Shown piece after piece: positions 26,459 through 38,900 of a DNA stretch of 64,000 nt. Below the pieces are notes generated by a model. That model did not search any database and was not told where the DNA came from. It was given only the letters and a program-made list of their open reading frames with translations. Positions within the stretch are counted from its first letter, which is position 1; each line of letters starts with the position of its first letter. This DNA is from Poronia punctata (Eukaryota > Ascomycota > Sordariomycetes > Xylariales > Xylariaceae): the NCBI GenBank assembly GCA_022579005.1, contig MU401606.1:1-64000 (forward strand), given 5' to 3'. Both the position numbers and the translations under genes were made by a program.

Positions 26459-27208
26459 ATGTGCAGCAGTGCGGTGGAGATCTGGGGTCAGAGAAGTAAT
26501 ACAACGCCTCCTATACAGACTACCGTTGCCTTGGGATGTTTCGTTCCCAGGCGCGCCAGGGCCCAAGTTGGTCGCCAGCGGGGCCGCTATCCTGCTCAGG
26601 CTCTCAGCTTACTTCTGCTTACCCTACGATTTGCCAGGGCCTCAGAAACTATGAAGACTTCAGGTTGTTCTAGCCGGTTCCGTCAAGACGTATTCGTCCA
26701 GGCACACCGTCGAAGCGTGCCATCCACCATTATCGTCGACACGAAGAATCCGTCAGCGGGACATCCACAGTCATCCACAATCTGCCATGTCTCGCGCGCA
26801 CATGTGGCGGCTGAATCATGCTTCTCCTGCCCAGTAGCCTGTAGATGCTCGAAACGGTTAGCCTGTACTGGAACCGATTATCAAATCACAAATCACGAGG
26901 GAGCCCCCTCAAGGCGTCGAGTCTCCAAATATGTTAGCATGACGGCATGGCGACTCAGCCCGATAGAGAATCGCGTCCCTATGATCTTTCCTGAAAAAGG
27001 AAACCTTGTCTCAATCTGGCTTGGTGCTGTATGGTGCCGCGCCAATGTTGTATCTGCGGCCAGGATATGCAACAAAAATGGTGCGACCAACCCTTTCGAA
27101 CCGCTCAGGTTGATGACCAGGCTCGTGATGCATAGGAACCGGTGGTTTCCTACGGCCAAAGACAGGCCTGTATCGGCATACCAACTCGTACGGGGTTGCA
27201 TCACGTAG
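26459..27208 (+). CDS. Unrecognised 249-codon open frame, doubtful gene
   Basis: This is the longest intron-free frame in the gene-poor 22.9-28.8 kb stretch. I do not recognise the product. It is rich in Arg, Ser, Thr and Cys with no membrane segment, signal peptide or repeat, and the start codon lacks an A/purine-rich context. Shorter frames overlap it on both strands, as expected in moderately GC-rich non-coding DNA. It may be chance or the decayed remains of a gene. No RIP-like bias is visible here. Confidence 0.15.
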   Translation: MCSSAVEIWGQRSNTTPPIQTTVALGCFVPRRARAQVGRQRGRYPAQALSLLLLTLRFARASETMKTSGCSSRFRQDVFVQAHRRSVPSTIIVDTKNPSAGHPQSSTICHVSRAHVAAESCFSCPVACRCSKRLACTGTDYQITNHEGAPSRRRVSKYVSMTAWRLSPIENRVPMIFPEKGNLVSIWLGAVWCRANVVSAARICNKNGATNPFEPLRLMTRLVMHRNRWFPTAKDRPVSAYQLVRGCIT

Positions 27209-28280
27209 TTTGGAGCCTCTCAGACGCACTTTCAAGCCTAACCTAATGGCATCTCTTTTCCGGCTTCCTGACTGCCTTACTGAGAACGCTCGTTAACCCT
27301 ATAAGTCAAGTCGGCGCAACCAGCGTTCGACAAGCCCGCCGCAACCGGCCCTGCAAGAGAAGGAACTCACCCCGGGCTTTGTGGCTACCCAATAACGCCT
27401 CACTCCTGGACGATTGGCTTGCTTTTGGGGCTAGGGTTACCGGCGGGGGGCAACTGCGAGCTGCGCGTGTTCATGGCTCAACGGTCCCTAGTTTCGCACC
27501 AATTACCATAGTAGATAGGCCGCGAAACCTTGGATCGACCAGAGCAAAATCGACCGTGTTTAGCAAAAGAAAAGAAGGAGACAAGAGATCTTCTGGCGAT
27601 ACCTCTTGTGGGTAACTCTGGGTATCGTCCAAGCGGGCACGTCCAGCAAGAGGGTAATCAACCTTTTTTTAGGGCCATTCTCTCATTACAGCGCGAGACG
27701 ATGGAGATGGGAGTCTTGGCCAGGTAGAGACATATAAACGGAGAGGGTATACCACTCGGGAAGGACCCGGCTGATGAGGCGATGACCAATGAAGGCGAAG
27801 CCGCCCATCCACGATGTCCAATGGTCTTGTCAAGCTCAGACACTTCCTTCCTGGAGGGGAGGGGTAAGAGTGGGTGGGATGACGGTGCTCCGCCTTGCTC
27901 ACGGTGCTGTAAGCTTCTCTTCTGGAGGCGACACGGGCAAGGAACAGGGCAACCTTACTCTAAAGACTGTGTGGACGTTGGGTATGATCGCCTTCTCCGT
28001 GCCGTCATGTCAATCGAACCGTACTTTCCTCACCACACCTGGACGAATGGGAAGCTAACATTAGCCATCAAGTCGATTGTATGGATGAACCTAGGATTTC
28101 CTCGGCCAGCCCCTATGTACCTAGCCTAGACCGGTTGCGATGTCTAACCGAGCCGGGTGAGAGCGTCGGTTAGGAGCTCTCGCGGTCTTGCAGGGTAATC
28201 CACCTTCTATCAAGACGATGCCCACTGGAGTTTGCTTGGGTGGTCAAGAACGCAATGGTCACTCCTGGGTCAGATCTGGT

Positions 28281-28302
28281 GTATGCGAGGTACCTCGCAT
28301 AC
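28281..28302. repeat. 22-bp perfect palindrome followed by short tandem repeat
   Basis: The arms GTATGCGAGGT and ACCTCGCATAC form a gapless 22-bp palindrome. It is directly followed (to about 28336) by three to four imperfect 9-10 bp units of the type GTACCTGGC. It lies about 500 bp upstream of the MOCOS-like gene. It could be a dimeric protein-binding site or a slippage product; the sequence alone cannot decide. Confidence 0.7.
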
Positions 28303-28584
28303 CTCCCGTACCTGGCGTACCTGGCGTACCTGCTGTAGTGTGAGATTTTCAGACACCCATCTCCCGGCCTAGCGCTTCGTCGAATTCGATAAATAGATCT
28401 GAGCGGACCACCGCCGTCCTGTACGTATTGCCCCATAAACCTGACTCTCCACCACGAGGCTGATGATCCAACAAGATCATTTGTAATTTAGACCACCAGA
28501 AGGCAGAATCGCAACAGGGAAGAAAGACACGGGACGCAACAACCACGTACTTCCCGTTGTCAGTTTTTGTGTCTTGATGTGTTA

Positions 28585-28658
28585 CCCCCTCTTCTTCTCT
28601 CTCCCTCCGCCCCTTTTGTGCCGCTTTTCTTTTCTCCGCCTCCCCCTTCTTCTTGCCT
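28585..28658 (+). promoter_or_regulatory. Pyrimidine-rich tract upstream of the MOCOS-like gene
   Basis: The plus strand is almost entirely C and T over about 74 bp (CCCCCTCTTCTTCTCTCTCC and further), with a second run at 28741-28775. CT-rich stretches just upstream of the transcription start are common in filamentous fungal genes, so this probably marks the core promoter or 5' leader of the gene starting at 28814. No TATA box was identified. Confidence 0.5.
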
Positions 28659-28813
28659 CAACAACAAGAAGTCCGTACTAAGCTGTAGAGCTTCTGTCAA
28701 ATAGCCACTGTGTCATAAAGACGTCAGAATCATCTTTAGACAGTTTCTTTCTTTTTCTTTTCTTCCGCCTCTTGTGGCATATTGGCAACTGCCACCCCAC
28801 AGGCAAGTCGAAA

Positions 28814-30902
28814 ATGACGGCCTCGTCAACAAAGGCCTACAACTCAAATGTGGAAGCTCTCAGGCAGGTTAGTAATTTCTTTCATTTGTGTCGGTTTTGG
28901 CAAGATTTTTACATCGACACATTCTATCCCTATATATCCTGCTTCCTTATCTCCACAGCGCCCACTCGGATTCGATTTTTTACGTCCCCTCCATGTTGGT
29001 AAAGATCTTTCTGTACGCATCATGTACCAGACTACGGTTGCAACTCTCAAGTGGCCGAAAACGCGCTGACTTGGAGACTATAGAAAGAATATCCACACAT
29101 GAGCGATGGTAAGCAACGTACTCGCACCGCCTAATGCTTTTCGCGATGTGTCGTCTAAGTTGGACTAGGCACCTATCTGGATCATGGCGGCACCACGATA
29201 TACGCAAAGTCCACCGTAGAGGCGTTTGCGTCCAAGATGATCACCGGTCTATACGGGAATCCTCACTCCCAAAACTCGCCTGCCCGGCTCTCTGGTGATG
29301 TGGTGGACCAAGTGCGTGAGAAGACGCTCAAGTTCCTCGGAGCAGACCCGGCGGATTTTGACCTCATATTTGTTGCCAATGCCACGGCCGGGATAAAGCT
29401 TGTGGCCGACTGCTTCAGAGACCTTGCGGAGAAGAGCCGGGACCGGGCATTTTGGTACGGTTACCACAAAGACGCTCACACTAGCATTGTTGGTGTGAGG
29501 GAGCTCACGTATGGACAATGTCACTGTTTCGAGAGCGATAAGGAGGTGGAAGAGTGGCTTCAGTACCCGGAAAATGCCTCGGTCAACCGCTCGACGTTGA
29601 ACGGCCTCGGTCTATTCGCCTATCCGGGACAGTCCAACATGACTGGCAGGAGGCTACCGTTGTCGTGGTCATGGCGCGCCCGCCACTCGGAGACGCTACA
29701 AAACACCTATACCCTTCTTGATGCTGCCGCGCTTGCCATGACCTATCCGATGGAGAATGTCTTTCAAGATGCCGACCGCGCGCCCGACTTCACCTGCTTC
29801 TCACTGTACAAGGTTTTTGGCTTTCCCGACGTCGGGGCGCTGGTCGTCCGGAAGGAGTCGGGCCACATCCTTGCGCTTCGAAAATACTTTGGCGGCGGTA
29901 CAGTCTCGATGGTGTCCACGTTTGGTGATGCACCGTGGCATCGGTCGAAAGGCCTTCAGACACCGAGGTATAATCTCCACGAAGGCCTCGAGGACGGCAC
30001 GCTTCCGTTCCACAGCATCCTTGCTCTCGGCGAGGCCATAGATGTGCACCTGCGGTTGTATGGGTCGATGAAGAACATATCAGCACACACTTCCTATCTC
30101 GTTGAAAGGCTTCACTGTGGCATGGCCGGGCTGTTCCATGCCAACGGACGGCCTGCATGTGAGATATATTCCGAGAACAGGGAGTTCAAGAACCCGAGCA
30201 AACAAGGTTCTGCCATCGCCTTCAACATGCTCCTGCCGAGTGGAGAATACATCCCCTATCGGGACCTAGAACGCATAGCAAACGACGCTGGCTTCTATAT
30301 TCGATCGGGAGGTATGTACGGCCTTGAGTGGCGGCGCTGCGGCGGAATTCACAGATAACTTACAGTGGCATAGGCGTTTGCAATCCCGGTGGCATCTTTT
30401 CTCTCCTTGGATATGAGCCGTGGATGACTGACCGGGCCCTATCTGGCGGCCATCATTGTGGCACGGATGCAAGATCCATTCTACACGGGCGCCCTACAGG
30501 GTACGTCGGGTCAAACCCTTGGTGGTTTTTTTTTCCACTACATTCTGGTCCAGCGTCTCTTTCTAACTTGACCATCTACGTAGCATCGTGCGCGTAAGTC
30601 TCGGAGCCATGTCGACGAGAGAAGACGTGGATTCATTCCTTGAATTTCTGCGCTCCAGATTCGTTGAAAGTAGCGCACTATCCGCGGCCTCTACCCTACG
30701 ATCGATTCCCTCTCATGCTACGCTTGAGCAAGATGTCTCTCTGGAGTTGGCCGGTGACGGTCTCCCCAAGCTTGAACGCGAAAGGCCCCGACGTAGACAC
30801 ATACCCATACTTTCCCATTTGAGGCGGCCGACCAAGACCCCAACAAAGTCGTCCTCACTTCCGGCGAGAAATCTAACAAACGCGCTACCGACCATCAGGT
30901 GA
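28814..30902 (+). CDS. Stand-alone class V aminotransferase/MOCOS N-domain-like PLP enzyme
   Basis: Five exons (28814-28867, 29084-29108, 29169-30311, 30374-30500, 30584-30902) give 555 residues. The fold is the NifS-like PLP domain of molybdenum cofactor sulfurase: TYLDHGGTTIYA (from about residue 28), GNPHSQNS, ATAGIKLVA, LLDAAA with the ring-binding Asp211, SLYKVFGFPDVGAL with the PLP lysine Lys241, then RSGGVCNPGG with Cys410 where MOCOS/ABA3 enzymes carry the persulfide Cys, and PTGIVRVSLGAMSTREDV. A basic, Ser-rich tail of about 75 residues follows; there is no MOSC domain, unlike full-length Moco sulfurase (hxB type). Exon 2 is a 25-nt microexon (KEYPHMSD) needed to join the conserved EYPH-to-YLDHGG region. 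Introns have CTGAC or CTAAC branch sites. Probable activity: PLP-dependent sulfur mobilisation or lyase; the substrate cannot be stated. Confidence 0.85.
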
Positions 30903-32621
30903 ATAGCTCTAGTATACCCACGTTCTGTCAGCCGGAACAACCGAAGAAGAAAGGGGCAATCCCTTCAGGTTCAACCCACGGGCTTGGCCATGCCTTGCCG
31001 CGCCTAGCCTTTCCGGCTACGTCGAATATTATCCTAGGGTTTCCTTGACGACGTCTAAGAATGAGAAGGATAGAGTCAGCCTGTCAAGATAGTATAGTCC
31101 CAATGTAGAAGTTGTGCCGGTCGCTCATCTTCGCAGTTGCTGTCACTAGCGTCGGTCATACATGCATCTATACAGCAGTTGTCCCACATAAGAATTCAAA
31201 GTTTGCCGAGTTGTCACGTCAGGCCAATGCCAGGTCGTTGCGCCGTGGGTCTGGGCCTTATTCTTCTTACCCCCCTTGTCCGCCGAAAATATGTGACGTC
31301 AAGGCGGCCCTGAGAGCATCAGCAAATGATATCAAGGAGGTCAGAGCCAGACGGCCGCTAATACGGTGTTTACCGCATGCTTAGATGTGCAGATATTCTA
31401 TGGACTATAACATACTGGGTTAGGCTATAGTCCCTCTATTTTACCTGTCTTCTCTATTTAGCTAATGGTAATACACAAGCGCTTAGGTGAGAGCCAGACT
31501 CTGATAGACCTGTATGATTAGACAGACTAGGGATCTATTCTTATTCTTCTCCGCCTCCTCACACACCCCCCCCCTTTTTTACTGCCTACATACCTGTCAA
31601 TACTTTATTCCTCCCCACTCACCCCGAATCCTTCGCGATATCTGCAGTCATAGTCATCCGACCTTTAATAGTTCTCGCCACCGTCACCGTCATGCTTACC
31701 CCGCGCCAAACGCAAAACATATAACTTCCCGTTCCGAGATTACGGTACTGGGTGAGGGAGGATCCGTCGGTTCGGTGCGCCAGCCCGGAACGTTTGACTA
31801 AAGTGTAAAATAGGCGCAAACGTGCTGCTTATACCTGCTAGAGTAGCTAGAGTCCAATGAGTTTTGTGTGGATTCCCCTCTATATCAACCCTCCTTGCTC
31901 GATGACCCCCCCCCCTCTTTGCTCTAGTTTGTTTCCTGTTGCTATTTTGGTCAGTAGGTATATTTGCGCGTAGGTATTGGGGCCGGTTTGCCTAAGCCCA
32001 GATCTAGATATATCACGGATCAACCGGGCCCGGGAAAGTTAATGTTCACTACCTTATCTGGATGAGTCTATCCCTGCTTGAGTTTATTTGATTATGTGAG
32101 CGCGTACGTAGTTGGAGAGGGAATTTGCTCCTATATTTCGGGGGCGTCGGATAACTAATACGCGCATTTCTTCTCTATGTTTTTCACTTATCATGGATCT
32201 ACTTTATTTAGACTTCTTATAGATAGGTATACTAGTCATTAATAATCTGCTCTCCCGAGACGTGCCGTACCCCCTGCTGCATCTACCTATCTGAGGTGAG
32301 ATGAGATGAGATGAGGTAAGATATGCCAAGTCCAGCGTAGGTACATATGTATACCTATAACCTTTCCTTCGTTAATGAGATGCGTGTGTGTTAGGTACGT
32401 GGCTATGATGGGCAAAAGAAGGAAGTTGGTGTTCTCTATTTGTTGTTGCCTCAAAAACTCCCATCTTTTACGGCAGAGGTGATGCTGCTAAGAGAGGTTA
32501 TAGAGTGTACATAAGTAGCTGTCAGCCTACTTATTACCTACCTGGCGAATATTTGCAGTTGTTCACGATACGATAAATCGGTATTTAGGAGTAGATCAAA
32601 GGGCTCGTCTGGGGCTCGTAT
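30903..32621. other. Intergenic region between the MOCOS-like gene and LTR element 3
   Basis: Normal composition, no gene recognised. It holds two poly-C runs (near 31566 and 31908), a GAGAT microsatellite (32293-32320) and frequent TAGGTA-type strings. The last 5 bases, CCTAA at 32622-32626, are the left target duplication of LTR element 3. Confidence 0.55.
32293..32320. repeat. GAGAT-type microsatellite
   Basis: Runs as GAGGTGAGATGAGATGAGAT followed by GAGGTAAG, about five imperfect 5-bp units. A simple slippage repeat in non-coding DNA. Confidence 0.75.
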
Positions 32622-32626
32622 CCTAA

Positions 32627-32952
32627 TGTCACACGGGACGTTTAGGTAATAGGACCTAGCTAATCAGAAGGCTACAAGTGTTAAAGACAGCCCCTTAGAT
32701 AAAAGGGTTAGATAGGATTAACTTATTAGTTTTATATTGCATAGACTTATAAATACAAGGTATAAACTTTTTTTATATAAAGAAAATAAAAATTGCTAAT
32801 TTTTAGCTAAAAATAAGAATAAATAAACTTATAATCTTTTAAAAGCTTAAAAAAGACTTTTTTTTTATAAACCCTTTTAGCTTATATAAAATTATTAAAT
32901 TAAATTAAAGCTATTTTTACTTTTAAATTATTATATTAAGCTTTTTATTATA
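32627..32952 (+). repeat. 5' LTR of element 3
   Basis: The left third keeps normal sequence (CCCCTTAGATAAAAGGGTTAG); the right two thirds are AT-converted. Aligned to the 3' LTR, nearly all differences are C/T or G/A. Confidence 0.9.
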
Positions 32953-35900
32953 AATAATTTTATATTTTTTTTTAAAAAAAAACCTTTAACTTACTTAGCT
33001 TAAGTTATAAAACTTTAGTTTTTTATTTTATATATTATTTATATTTTTAAAAGTTTTTATTAAAACTATTATTAGTGACGCTTTTTTTTTTTAACTTTAA
33101 TTGCTAGCAATAACTACTTTTATAATTAAGCTTTTTAGCTTTTAGTTGCTATACTAATTACTTAAATATAGTTTTTTAATAAAAAGAATTTTTTTTAAAA
33201 AAACTTTAAATTTAAAAACTTTAATAAATTAAAATTTAAAAAATTATTTAATAATAGCTTAAATAAATTTTTATTTAAAAATAACGTTAGTTTTAATTTA
33301 AAACTTTAAAAGCTTATAAGTAATAAAAATTTTGCTACTTTTATTTTTATTTTTTTAACTTATAATTTTTATAATTATTATTATCTTTTTTAGTTATATT
33401 AACTACTACTTTAGCTAATAAGCTTTATTAAATATTTTTATTATTTAAAAAACTTTTTATTAAACATTATATTACTAAATTATTTTTTAAAAACTTATAT
33501 ATTTAAACTATTTTTTTTTAAGCTTTTATTATTATATTTAATAATAAATTAAAATTTATTTTTAATGCGCTTTTTTTTTATATATAGCTACTTTTTTAGC
33601 ATTACTTACTTTATTAAACTTTTTACTTTTTAAAAAAGTATTTTAATTAATAAACTACTTTTATTAATATATATATTTATTTTTTTGCTAACTTATTTAT
33701 TAATAGTAAAAGTTTATTTAAAAACAATTTTTTATTAAACTTTAAACTTTAAATAATATAGCTTTTTTATTTAAAAGCTTTATACTTAATATAAGCTAAG
33801 CTTTTATATTATATAATATTTTAAATTTTTTTAATATTTTTAAAAATAATATAAATAAAAACGTTTTTATATTTAATATTACTTTTAAATACTTTTTTAA
33901 AGTTGCTTTTATTATTTATAATTATATAAAAAATATAATTTATATTTACTAAAAGTTAGCTTATAATATTTAAGCTTTTAAAACTATTAAAAAGTTTAAA
34001 TTATTTTAGTAATATAATAAAGTTTAAAACTTTTATAATGCTATAATAAAAATTTATAAAAATAGCTTTTTAATTAATAAAAACTAGCTATAATCTTTTT
34101 AATAAAAAATTAAAAAAAAAGCAATGTTTTTATTTAAAAAATATACTTTACTATTGCTTTATTTATAAAAAACTAAAAAATTTATATTTTAGCTATTTAA
34201 AATTTTTAATATATTGCTTAAATTTATTAATAAGCTTTATTAAAACTTTATTAAAAAGTTTAAAAGCAAAAAAGTAATTATTATAAGCTTATTAATAACT
34301 TAAATAATTATATTAAAAAAAAATTTAAAACTTTTAATAGTAGCTATATATAAACTTTTTTTAACTAAATAACTTATAAGCTTATATTTAAGCTATAATT
34401 AATAAAATTTAAAAGCAACTTTATTAAAATTAAAAATAACTAATAAATATTAATTTATTAATAAATAAGCTAAAAAGTACTTTTTTAGCGCGTTTATTAG
34501 CTATTTTAGCTTATAAACTTTATTAACTAAATATTTTAGCTTAAAAGCTTATATTTAAAAATAATTTACTTTAAAAGCTTTTTAAGTTATATAGGCTTAA
34601 AAAATTATAAAAAAAGCCTAAGCATAGCACTTTATAATATACTTTTAGCTTTTTTTTATAAGCAAACTAAAAAAAATATTTTTAAGTATTTTAAATAGCA
34701 ACAATTTAAATAACTTTAATAATAATTTTAATAATTATTAACTACTACTTTTATTATAAAAACTTTTATAAAAACTTTTATAAAGACTTTTTAGCAACTT
34801 TAGTAATAATAATAATAATAAAAGCTTACTAGTAAATATAAAAAAACAACTTGCTTATATATTTAAATAGCTTTTTTAACTTATTACTTTTATTAAAATT
34901 AACTTAGTATAGTTAAATAAACTTTTAACTTATAATAAAAAAAACTTATTTAAATTTTTTTTTAATAAAGCTAAGTTTGCTTATATTTTTAAACTTATAT
35001 TATAAACTTTTTAAAAAACTATTACTATATTAATTAAGTAAGCTTTTTGCTAACTAATAAAGCTTAAATATAGTACTAATAAAAGCTTGCTTAATTAAAG
35101 TAATTTTAGCTTTAAAACGTATAATAAAGCTATAAAGCTATATTAAAAAAAAAATTAAAAATTTAGCAAAAAAATATTATAACTTTTATAAAATATTTAA
35201 ATTAAAGTATTATAATAATATAGCTTAATATATTATAAAAATATTAAATTTAAATAAGTTTATTTAATAGTTTAAAACTATATTTTAAAATTATATATTA
35301 AAAACTTTTTTTAATAAAATAACTAAACTAGTTTACTTATAAAAAAAAAGTTTTTTTAAATAAAATAATAAGTTTTTTAACGCTATTAAAAAAGCTAATT
35401 AAATTTATAAAAATATAATAACTAATTTTAAGCTATTAACTTTAGTATTAAAAAATAAGCTTGCTTTAATAAAAAAGCACTTAAAGTTAAGCTAATAAAT
35501 TAGCAAAAAAAACTGCTTTAACTTTAGCTTATAAAATTTATTTTTAAAAAATAATTTAAAAAAGTTTAATATAAAAAAACTATTATTATAGTTTAAAATT
35601 AAAAATAAAAAGTAAGCTTTAAATAAAAAAGCTTTTTAAAGTATTATATAGTTTATTATTAATTAATATAAGTATAATAAAGTTGCTTGCTAGCAATATA
35701 AATAAAATAATTATTAAACTTTAAAATATTTTATTAAAAAAAACGTAAATAATAAAAACTTGCTTTTAGCTTTAAAAAAAATCTTTTTTACTAAAAAAAG
35801 TTAAAAAAAATTTAAACTTACTTTAATTAAAAAAGCTTAAATTAATACTATTTTAGCTAAACTTTTTAAAAAAACTAAGTTTATAAAAATTAAAATAAAT

Positions 35901-38900
35901 ATTAAATTAAATTTTTAGCTAGCTTTTATATTATACTTTATAAAATTTAGCTAAAAAAAAGCAAAGTAATTATTAATTTTACTTTAAAAAAAAGTTTAAT
36001 AATACTTTTAAACTTAAATATTATATTTTTTAAAAATTAAAAACTAGCTAACAACTTATTATTTTTATAACTTTGCTTTATAATAGTAAAAAATACTTTA
36101 TAAAAGCTTTATTAAACATTAAAAGTTTTATACTTATAATATTATTAAAAAAAGCTTAAATATAAAAACTTTTTATTATTAAGCAATAATTTTTTTAGCT
36201 TATAACTAGCTTTAATATTATTATTTTTAAAAATAGTAGTAAGTATTATATAAACTATTTTATATTATATTATTAAAAAAATTACTTTATTTACTTTAAC
36301 GTAAAGCTATTTAGCTTTAATAACTTATATAACATTATTTTATTTTAATAGTAAATAAAAAAATACTAGCTAGCATACTTTTTTTTTAATAGTAGCAAAA
36401 TTTAATTTATATTAAATTATTATAAAAAAAATTATATTAGTTTAATTATTTAATAATAAAAAGTTTAGCTTAATATTTTAAAGTTTAATATTATAGCTAT
36501 TGCTTAAGCTGCTTAAAATGCTTTTATAAACATATTTAAAAAAATTTATAATTACTTACTTATTATAAGTAAAAAAGCTGCTTTTTATTTACTTAACTAT
36601 ATAGTATAAAACTATGCTATTAATTTTTTTTAAAAAAAATACTTTTTTAAAAACTTTTTTATACTATAACTACTAAAAAACTAAATACTTTAAAAGTTTA
36701 GCTAAAAAAAATATTAAATTTTAAACGTATTAAAAAATTAATATTATTATATAATGCTTTTTAATATTTATAAATAAAAAAATATTATAAAGCTATATTT
36801 TATAGTTAATTACTAAAAACTTAATAGTATTATAATATTAATTTAATATTTAATTTTATTAATATTTAAGCTATAAGCGCATTTTAGTATAGCTAAATAG
36901 TTTATTAAAATAAACTTTAAATTTAGTTTTTATTTAGTTTAAATTAAAAAAGGTTATAAATAAAAAATTGCTTTTTAATATAAATATAAGCTTTTTAAAT
37001 ATATTATTATATTTATAAAACTAATTAATACTTTAATAATATTTTAGTTTATAATAAATAATATTTTTTAAAACTTTATAAATAATAGCTTACTTAGTTT
37101 TTTAAATAATTTACTTATTTATATAAATATTATTAAAAAATATAATTATATTATAAAAAAAGTTTTTTATTGCTTAACTTAGTATAACTTTATTATTATA
37201 TTTTAAAAATATAGGTAATAAGTTAAAATAGTTAAATTTTTAAAATATATTATTAATACTAAAAGCATTAAAATAGCTTAAAATAAAATTAATTATATTG
37301 CTAAATAAAAAAACTTAAAATTGCTTAAAAAGTTATAATAATTTATAAGCTTTGCTAACTTTTATTAATGCTTTATTAAAAACTTTTTTAAAATAGTAAA
37401 CCTTTTAATAAATGCAAATAAAATTAACGCTAAAACTTAAAAATAAACTAGCTAAATAGCTAAAGCTATATAAATACTTAAGTATAAATTTACTATAGCT
37501 TTAATTTTAGTTTATTTTAATTTTAACGCTATAGTATATATTAAAACTAATGCTTTTAACTATGCTTTTAGTATAGTTTTTTTTAAAAAAAATTAAAATA
37601 GCAAGCTTTAACTTATTATATTTTACTTTTAAAAACTTTTGCTAGCAAAAATAAACTATAAAATTTATAATAAAAACTACTAATAATAGTTAATTTTTTT
37701 AATTAATAAAAATAATATTTAAAAAGTACTAAATATAAAATAAAAATTTATTTTAATTATTAAAACTTTGTTTACTTTACTACTATTAAAATAATAAATA
37801 AAAAATAAGCAAAATAAATATAATAACTATTAACTTACTAGTTTATTATTAATTATAAGCTTAAAAAATAAAATAAAAAAGCTAATATTTTTTTTAATTA
37901 TAATAATATTAGCTTAAAAAAAAAGCTAAAAACTAGCTTATTAAAGTAATTTTATAAAAAAAAAAAAAAATTATACTTTAAAGGCCTTTTAAATTAAGTT
38001 TTTTTAATTATAGCATTACTAGCAAAATTATTAATAACTTTAATAACTTTAAAACGCTTTTATAGTTTTAAAGTTTTTTAATAAAATTAAAACTTTATTA
38101 AATATATAAAAAAGCTAGACTTAAAAATTTTAAGTATAAGGTTAAATTAAAAGCACTATAAAAAATATAGTATTAAAAAATAATTTTTTATATTATAAAA
38201 ACTGCTTTTAAGTTTTTTATAACTTATAAATTAAAGTAATAAAATTAAAGCATAATATTTTTATAGTTAGTTATATAAAAATAAATAAAATATTTAAGCT
38301 AATTATTTATAACTTTTAATAGCTAAGTATAAAAAGCATTATTAAAAGTTTTATAAATAAATATTTTAAGTATTAGTAAAATAAAACTTTAAAGTATATA
38401 CTTTTTAAACTTTTATAGCTTATAAAGCTTTATTATTAACTATAAAATATAATAGTAATAAACTTTATTATAAACTTTTTTTTTTAATAAATATAATTTT
38501 ATATAAATAATAGTTAACTTTTTTATTAAAATAAAATAATTTATACTTTTAAAAGTAAATAAAAAAAATAAAAAACTTTATTAAAATTTTTATTAAAACT
38601 TATTAAAAGTATTATAGTATTTTTTTAAACATTATTTTTAATAAAAACTTTAAATTTACTATTTATTTTAAAAAAATTTCTTTAAACTTATTAAAATTAA
38701 ACCTTATATAAGTATTATATTTTATTTTTAAACTAATAGCTAAATAAAATAACTTAATTAGTTTTTTAAAGGATATTTTTATATATTTATTAATTATAAA
38801 ATAAATAATTAAAAAAACTTATTACTTATAGCTAAATTTGCTTATAATAATACTTTTTTTACTTTAATATATATAACTTTATTTTATACTAATTATAAAT

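Larger units (their letters stand above)
22892..28813. other. Long intergenic region without confident genes
   Basis: About 5.9 kb of normal composition. Many frames of 60-120 codons overlap on both strands, but none shows a domain, signal peptide or convincing intron chain. The two longest are a 249-codon plus-strand frame at 26459-27208 (listed separately) and a 123-codon frame at 25236-25607 with one hydrophobic stretch. TAGGTA/TACCTA strings and a few TACGAGTA octamers are scattered through it. Part may be old transposon or pseudogene debris not visible to the eye. Confidence 0.5.

Noticed and set aside
27782..28129. 115-codon and overlapping 89-codon plus-strand frames
   Set aside because: Two frames of the same DNA are open for similar lengths, as in non-coding GC-balanced sequence; neither product looks real.
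30970..30990. GGTTCAACCC resembling a tRNA T-arm
   Set aside because: No acceptor stem, D-arm or anticodon stem could be built around it.
32622..32626. CCTAA at the LTR element 3 ends as a telomere-like repeat
   Set aside because: It occurs once on each side exactly at the LTR borders, so it is a target duplication; there is no CCCTAA tandem array.
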